Source: Rhizophagus sp. LPA8_4_AMF
Taxonomy: Eukaryota > Glomeromycota > Glomeromycetes > Glomerales > Glomeraceae
Direction of reading: 5' to 3'
Length of the DNA: 37,692 nucleotides
NCBI GenBank assembly: GCA_021464525.1
Contig: JADRCO010000328.1
Location: forward strand, 1 to 37,692
Shown here: in pieces, positions 33,378 to 37,692 of the stretch
How the letters are laid out: each line of letters opens with the position of its first letter
Numbering within the stretch: position 1 is the first letter of the stretch
The notes under the pieces: model-generated
Seen by the model: the letters and a program-made list of their open reading frames with translations, nothing else
Databases searched by the model: none
Told to the model about the DNA's origin: nothing
Translations under genes and position numbers: made by a program

Positions 33378-33840
33378 TAATTGCCAATCCATCTAAATTC
33401 GGCACTATTATGAAATTTGATTACACAAAGTAATAACAAATATGCAACTTTTTTTCGCTTACTCTATTTCTTTATAATCTACTGCATATATATTATGAAT
33501 TTTATAACATATTAAATAAGTTTTAATAATTTTAGTGTTTACAAATCTTGCTAAAAACACAAAATAACAGATAAAGCCACATCTGACGCGCGTACAATGT
33601 AAACTCCTTTTTTTACAATAATAAATATGCAATTTTTTTAGTGTATTCTTTTTTTGGGAGCTTTTTTACATATATGGTATGACTAGAGGTGCAGCCTTAT
33701 TAGACGTAATTGAGACGTAATTAGTTAAGTCATATGTCGTAACTAGTTAAGTCATATAAAGACGTATGGACATAACTTAAAATTGAGTTAAGGCTGCACC
33801 CTTAGGTATGACTATACAAAATTTTAAGTTCTGATCTTAG
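33378..33840 (+). repeat. conserved element, copy 3 (decayed)
   Basis: Starts at AATTGCCAATCCATCTAAATTCGGCACTAT, matching about 29020 in copy 2. It keeps GACGCGCGTACAATGTAAACTCC (donor-like, about 33599) and the following T-rich tract, but the final AG is changed to GGGAG. The first donor region is deleted or altered (ACACAAAGTAATAAC). A 121-bp MITE with its duplicated target interrupts it at 33684. After the MITE, TATACAAAATTTTAAG aligns with TTTCTACAAAATATAA of copy 1. No kinase gene lies beside this copy. Confidence 0.55.
33684..33804. mobile_element. hAT-type MITE, 121 bp, with 8-bp target duplication
   Basis: Terminal inverted repeats TAGAGGTGCAGCCTTA (33684-33699) and, reversed, TAAGGGTGCAGCCTTA (33804-33789) are flanked by GGTATGAC at 33676-33683 and 33805-33812. 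An 8-bp duplication and a TA-GGTG-like terminus are typical of hAT elements. The core repeats GACGTAATT and AGTTAAGTCATAT in tandem. It inserted in copy 3 of the conserved element. Copies 1 and 2 lack it and show the empty site. Confidence 0.9.
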
Positions 33841-34660
33841 TGATTAAACGTTTCCATTTGCGAATTTACAATGTTTACTTAAAATAATTTCGTATATATT
33901 TCAATAAGTTTAATGAATGAAAAAAAAATATATTAATATTGTTTTAAACTTTAAAATAAAACTTTTAACAAATATTAATATTAAGAGTAAAATATCTTAT
34001 CTTAATTTACAAAAATTTGCGTTCGTTTTATTTCTTTTTGAAAGAAAAAAAAAATGGCGAAAAAAATGACATTGCGAAAAAAATTTTTTATTAAATGATA
34101 TGAAAATGATTTGCAATATGATTGGACAAATGAAAAAAAAACGCCTTGACTCATCATGCAATAAATCGGCACCTGACCCAATTATTTTTCAATAGATTAC
34201 AATCAATTGATATTCCGATAACAATTCTTCGCAGTTATGATCCTTATTATGTCTTACAAACTAATTCTTGATTGATGTTTGATCATCATCGAAAAAGTAA
34301 ACATTCTGTTGGAAATACTAAGGTTTTGTGTTATTTACACAAATGAATTTTTACTATATAATTTAAAATATATTCCGAGTTGCTTTTATTAAGAAAGGTC
34401 ATATAAGTAAAATGTACAACGAATAATTTTAATAAATGTATGATTTTACGAAATGTATTTATAAATCAATGGGTGGATTAAAATTATGATTGACCGGAAA
34501 AATAAATGATCCACATTCAATTTTTTGGCCGAATGTATGTGTGTATGTCATCATATTACGTTCACTTAACAGTGTCATGTTTCATTTTATTCTGTAATGA
34601 GCATATGATCAAATAAACTGCGTAGTTTTAAATAAAATAATTTCCGGTTTTATTTATTTA
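33841..34660. other. AT-rich spacer upstream of the small gene
   Basis: No ORF is supported. It should hold the upstream regulatory region of the gene at 34744. No known operator motif is evident. Confidence 0.45.
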
Positions 34661-34679
34661 CATTGAAAATTTTTTTTCG

Positions 34680-34686
34680 TATATAA
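34680..34686 (+). promoter_or_regulatory. TATA box of the small Q-rich gene
   Basis: TATATAA lies 58 bp upstream of the ATG at 34744 and is followed at 34699-34715 by a CT-rich TCTCTCTTTTTTTCATC stretch that would suit the transcription start. Spacing of box, pyrimidine tract and ATG is consistent for a fungal core promoter. Confidence 0.6.
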
Positions 34687-34743
34687 AGATACCATATTCT
34701 CTCTTTTTTTCATCTACATTTTCCAAAAAATTTATTTAGGAAA

Positions 34744-35199
34744 ATGAATTCAAATATCCAAACTTCTCAAAATTATTCTGATTTACCAACGTATCAAACC
34801 GGAAATACATTCGTACCTAATAATAATAGCAATGACCAGCACGCTTCCAATAACACCGTAGGAACGTCTAATACTACAACTCTCGCAATTCAAAACGACA
34901 CATTTGAGTTTTACTTTCCTTTATCAAACGATACACGTATCTATCGCGTTACATATCAATATACAGAATTACATCCATTAGACAATGCGCGACTCTTAAA
35001 TAATAGCATCAATTTATTTCGTATTACTGACCATCATCATAATATTCAATCTTTGATTCAGCAACAAATTCAGCAACAACAAGTCCAGCAACCCGTTTAT
35101 CAACAAACTAACGTTCAACCTGATAATAGTGACGCCTATAATACAGTTTCAAATTCAGTAAACGAAACTATTTCTGAGAGTATTCAGGATACAGGATAG
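34744..35199 (+). CDS. small Asn/Gln-rich protein, function unknown
   Basis: A 151-residue intronless ORF starting at ATG 34744 after GGAAA, with TATA box and polyadenylation signal on either side, so it looks like a complete active gene. Residues 1-55 are Asn/Ser/Thr-rich and probably disordered. Residues 56-100 form the only compact-looking part (DTFEFYFPLSNDTRIYRVTY, ELHPLDNARLL, INLFRIT). Residues 103-124 are Gln-rich (QQQIQQQQVQQPVYQQ), and the tail is Asn/Ser/Glu-rich. No signal peptide or membrane segment is seen. Its codon use is less AT-extreme than the surrounding DNA. I do not recognise the family. Gln-rich flanks occur in transcriptional regulators, but no DNA-binding domain is visible, so no role is assigned. 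Confidence 0.8.
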   Translation: MNSNIQTSQNYSDLPTYQTGNTFVPNNNSNDQHASNNTVGTSNTTTLAIQNDTFEFYFPLSNDTRIYRVTYQYTELHPLDNARLLNNSINLFRITDHHHNIQSLIQQQIQQQQVQQPVYQQTNVQPDNSDAYNTVSNSVNETISESIQDTG

Positions 35200-35224
35200 A
35201 TTCGATTAATATATTTTAAGATGA

Positions 35225-35230
35225 AATAAA
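35225..35230 (+). terminator. polyadenylation signal of the small gene
   Basis: AATAAA lies 26 bp after the TAG stop at 35197-35199, followed by a T-rich stretch. Position and sequence fit a canonical signal. Confidence 0.55.
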
Positions 35231-36474
35231 AGTTTTCTCCTTTTTTATACTTGAATTTTACTTTACTCCTCATTAAGAACTAAGTTAAGTTGTTAATTAA
35301 GCTAATATTACTTTAAATTATTAAATCAAAATTTCTAAGTTATATATTAAAATACAAGCTATTAAGTTTTAACATAAATAAAGTGATTTATTTGTGTTTT
35401 TTTTTATTAGAGATTGGGCATTTTTTATTTATTTCGAAAATTAATCATATATGAAAGCTATCATTTTTATTTTTCTTGGTTATCATTTTCTTGTTAAACA
35501 TTAAAATAACTTGGATTTTTATAATCTATATATTTTATTAGTTCATCAAAGATATTTATAAAAAAAAATTTCATTTACTTACAACTTTTCTATTTGAAAA
35601 TATATGTTACACAAGATTAAACTCGATTTCAAAATTTTTCAATTTATAATTGTAATTCTAAACTTTATAAATTTATTCAGATAGCTTCTATGTTTGTACC
35701 TTAAAATGATGTAATATCTAATTTTTTTTTTGAAAATTATATATTAATAAAGTAGTTTATAAGCTTTCTAACTAATATAATTTTTTCTATGCGTTCTAAG
35801 AAATGTAACTTTTTGTCACCGCAATTTTTTTCATTACACACTGTACTGTAACATCAGATGAACTGATGATTGAATGATAATTCTAAGCTTAGCACTAAAG
35901 AATCATATATCTTTAGTATCTTCATGTGACAATTGTAACTCTGTTGTATGTAATATTACTATTTCATTCGTCGTAGAGAGGTTTGTAAGGCCTTTATAAA
36001 CAATTACCTTTAGTAATTCTGGTCAAATTTATAACTCCAGCCAAAATCAATGAAGTCACATACAGCTACATTTTCTTTTATGCTTATACTACTCTTATAC
36101 TAATCTATTTGATATGTATTAAATATTTACTATGCTAGTAGAAAATAAATGAGTTATCATCCAAAGGATGATAGATAGCTAATACATCTAGATGTTCGGT
36201 AATTACCTATAAAAATTAATTATTTCAGTTTAATTTTCAACTTTTTTTCTGTTTGCTCTAGTTTATTACCGTACTGAACTAGCAAAATTTGGTTTAATCC
36301 CCCGTTTTTTGTCCCTGTCACAATCGACAATTTTATTTCCTTTTTTTGAATATGTATCACGATTTATGTAACACTGTCAATATGACCCCCTGAAATATTC
36401 CAATAAATGACACGTAATAGTACTTCAACGCGAAGGACTTAAACGGTTTCCATTTTCTAATATACAAAAAAATA
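35231..36474. other. AT-rich intergenic region, no gene seen
   Basis: No ORF of interest on either strand. A short inverted pair occurs at 36156-36173 (TATCATCC-AAAG-GATGATA). Otherwise there are poly-T/poly-A runs only. Confidence 0.45.
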
Positions 36475-37025
36475 ATTGAGAATTTTTTTTAATAGGAGGA
36501 AGCTGAATTTCTTTTGAGAATTTTCTTTAATAAGCAAAAATGGAGAATTTTTTTTAATAAGGGTAATTTGTTTTTAATAAAGAATTTTACAAAAAAAAAT
36601 CTGGCCTATGAAATAAAAAAAAGGATAGTTATAAATAAAAAAGAAAGGGTAGCAAGTGGGGAATAATAGAATAAATCAAAGGATTTTTTTTAAAAGAGGG
36701 ATGATGAAGTTAGAATAAAAAAGAATTTTTTAAAAGTCAAAGTTAGAAAATAACAAAAATTTTTTTATAAAAAGGAGGCGATAATAAAAAGAAATTTTTT
36801 TTTTTAAAAAAAAGGGTGGCGAGTGGGAAATAAAAGAATAAAATCAAAAAAAAAAAAATTTTTTTAAAGGGTGACGAAGAAAAATAGAAGGAGAAAAACA
36901 AAATTTTTTTTTAAAGGGGGCGATGAAGAAAGGAGAAAAAAACAAAGAAAAAAAGAAAAAAATAACAAAAAATTAAGAAAAAAAAAAATAAGAGATATTA
37001 TAGGAAAGACAAAGAAAGGAAGATC
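36475..37025 (+). repeat. purine-rich tract with degenerate repeats
   Basis: Over about 550 bp the plus strand is almost only A and G, broken by runs of 6-12 T. A core GGTAGCAAGTGGGGAATAA...(T-run)...GATGATGAAG near 36648-36708 recurs as GGTGGCGAGTGGGAAATAA...(T-run)...GGTGACGAAG near 36814-36880, a period of about 166 bp. AAAGGGGGCGATGAAG recurs again near 36914. Only an antisense low-complexity ORF exists here. Such strand-asymmetric tracts can form triplexes or exclude nucleosomes. Confidence 0.6.
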
Positions 37026-37321
37026 AAAGCACTGATCTTCATACACTTGTTACGTTTGTTAAATTAAATTGAACCATTTCCTTTTTGATATCGATCTTTT
37101 CGTTAAGATCTGTGAGAGAAAAATATTTCTTTTTTGATTTTAATAAAGGCAATTAATAAATAAAAAAGATTTTTTTTTTCTTTTTTTTAGCAGTAATCCA
37201 AAAATGGAAAAGAAAATTTTATTAAAGAATGTTCAATGTTGAGTTAAGCATTGTACAGATTTTAAAAAATCCAAGTAAGCGCTAACTAGCCAGAATATTG
37301 AGAAGCGCAATTTATACTTTT

Positions 37322-37564
37322 ATGGAATTACCATGTGACGAGATCATTCACAAGGTGGTCATGAGAACAGTGATTTCAGTGCAACGAAATGCTTCATGGT
37401 TATTGGCTGTTGTAGACCAAATCAAACCATCATCCCGTCGGCCCAAATTAGGAGATCATCGCTGGTACAGTTTTAAGACATTATTCGAATGGGCCAATAA
37501 TTTAGGCCGATGGGACGATTTGGGACATGGTCAAGTTTGGTCTACAACATTGCCATGCATGTAG
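37322..37564 (+). CDS. short unrecognised ORF, possibly a gene fragment
   Basis: An 80-residue frame from ATG 37322 (MELPCDEIIHKVV...) to TAG at 37562-37564. The frame is open back to about 37283, where TAA occurs. It is richer in GC and in Trp (five) than the surroundings: NASWLLAVVDQIKPSSRRPK, LGDHRWYSFKTLFEWANNLG and RWDDLGHGQVWS. This makes it more coding-like than other small ORFs here. It could be an exon of a gene continuing beyond the window or a remnant. No canonical promoter or polyadenylation signal is evident, and the family is not recognised. Confidence 0.4.
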   Translation: MELPCDEIIHKVVMRTVISVQRNASWLLAVVDQIKPSSRRPKLGDHRWYSFKTLFEWANNLGRWDDLGHGQVWSTTLPCM

Positions 37565-37692
37565 TTTAAAACAAACAAAAATATATTAGAAAACAATGTA
37601 AATTAGCATTTTAATGATAATTTGGAAAGAATGTATAGCGGCACATGACAGTTGTTTTTTAAAAAATCTTCCTGTCTCGAAAACAAATCCAA

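Noticed and set aside
36864..37046. Minus-strand Phe/Leu-rich ORF resembling a membrane protein
   Set aside because: It is only the translation of the purine tract's complement (poly-TTT/TTC).
1..37692. tRNA or rRNA genes
   Set aside because: I found no tRNA cloverleaf with A and B boxes and no rRNA-like GC-rich conserved stretch on either strand.

Overview
The window looks like nuclear DNA of an arbuscular mycorrhizal fungus (Glomeromycotina, most like Rhizophagus irregularis). This is inferred from very AT-rich DNA with short GT-AG introns, and from three family types I associate with that genome: protein kinases fused to Sel1 repeats, RNF213/mysterin-like E3 ligases, and Plavaka/CACTA-like and hAT transposases. 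No database search was possible. Most coding sequence is decayed. Only two genes look intact: a five-exon kinase-Sel1 gene (26419 to 24136, minus strand) and a small glutamine-rich gene (34744-35199, plus strand).

Layout. 1-2850: a decayed CACTA/Plavaka-like transposase whose 3' end stops at a cluster of palindromic repeats. 3181-4230: a tandem array of units that each look like an intron end plus a very short exon. It leads into a nearly intact hAT transposase (4529-6791). 7218-7402: two hairpin-forming repeats. 7473-9145 (minus): kinase-Sel1 copy A, frameshifted and truncated. 9480-11640: a decayed gene of unknown function, then a conserved element with splice-like signals. 11963-14722 (plus): kinase-Sel1 copy B, broken by two frameshifts and a 158-bp MITE. 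15712-17085 (plus): kinase copy C, heavily decayed with changed catalytic motifs. 17100-21798 (plus): RNF213-like pseudogene. 24136-26419 (minus): kinase-Sel1 copy D, intact. 26590-29424: second copy of the unknown gene and conserved element. 29425-34660: AT-rich DNA with a third copy of the element, which carries a hAT-type MITE. 34680-35230: small gene with TATA box and polyadenylation signal. 36475-37025: purine-rich repeat tract. 37322-37564: short unrecognised ORF.

The main theme is duplication followed by decay. A block (kinase-Sel1, unknown gene, conserved element) occurs twice in the same orientation about 17 kb apart, with a piece of it a third time. The four kinase-Sel1 copies share exon number, exon phases and almost exact exon lengths, which allowed the gene models and lesions to be read directly. 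Several lesions are CGA-to-TGA-like stops or single-base changes in A-runs. The latter could be biological or sequencing errors.
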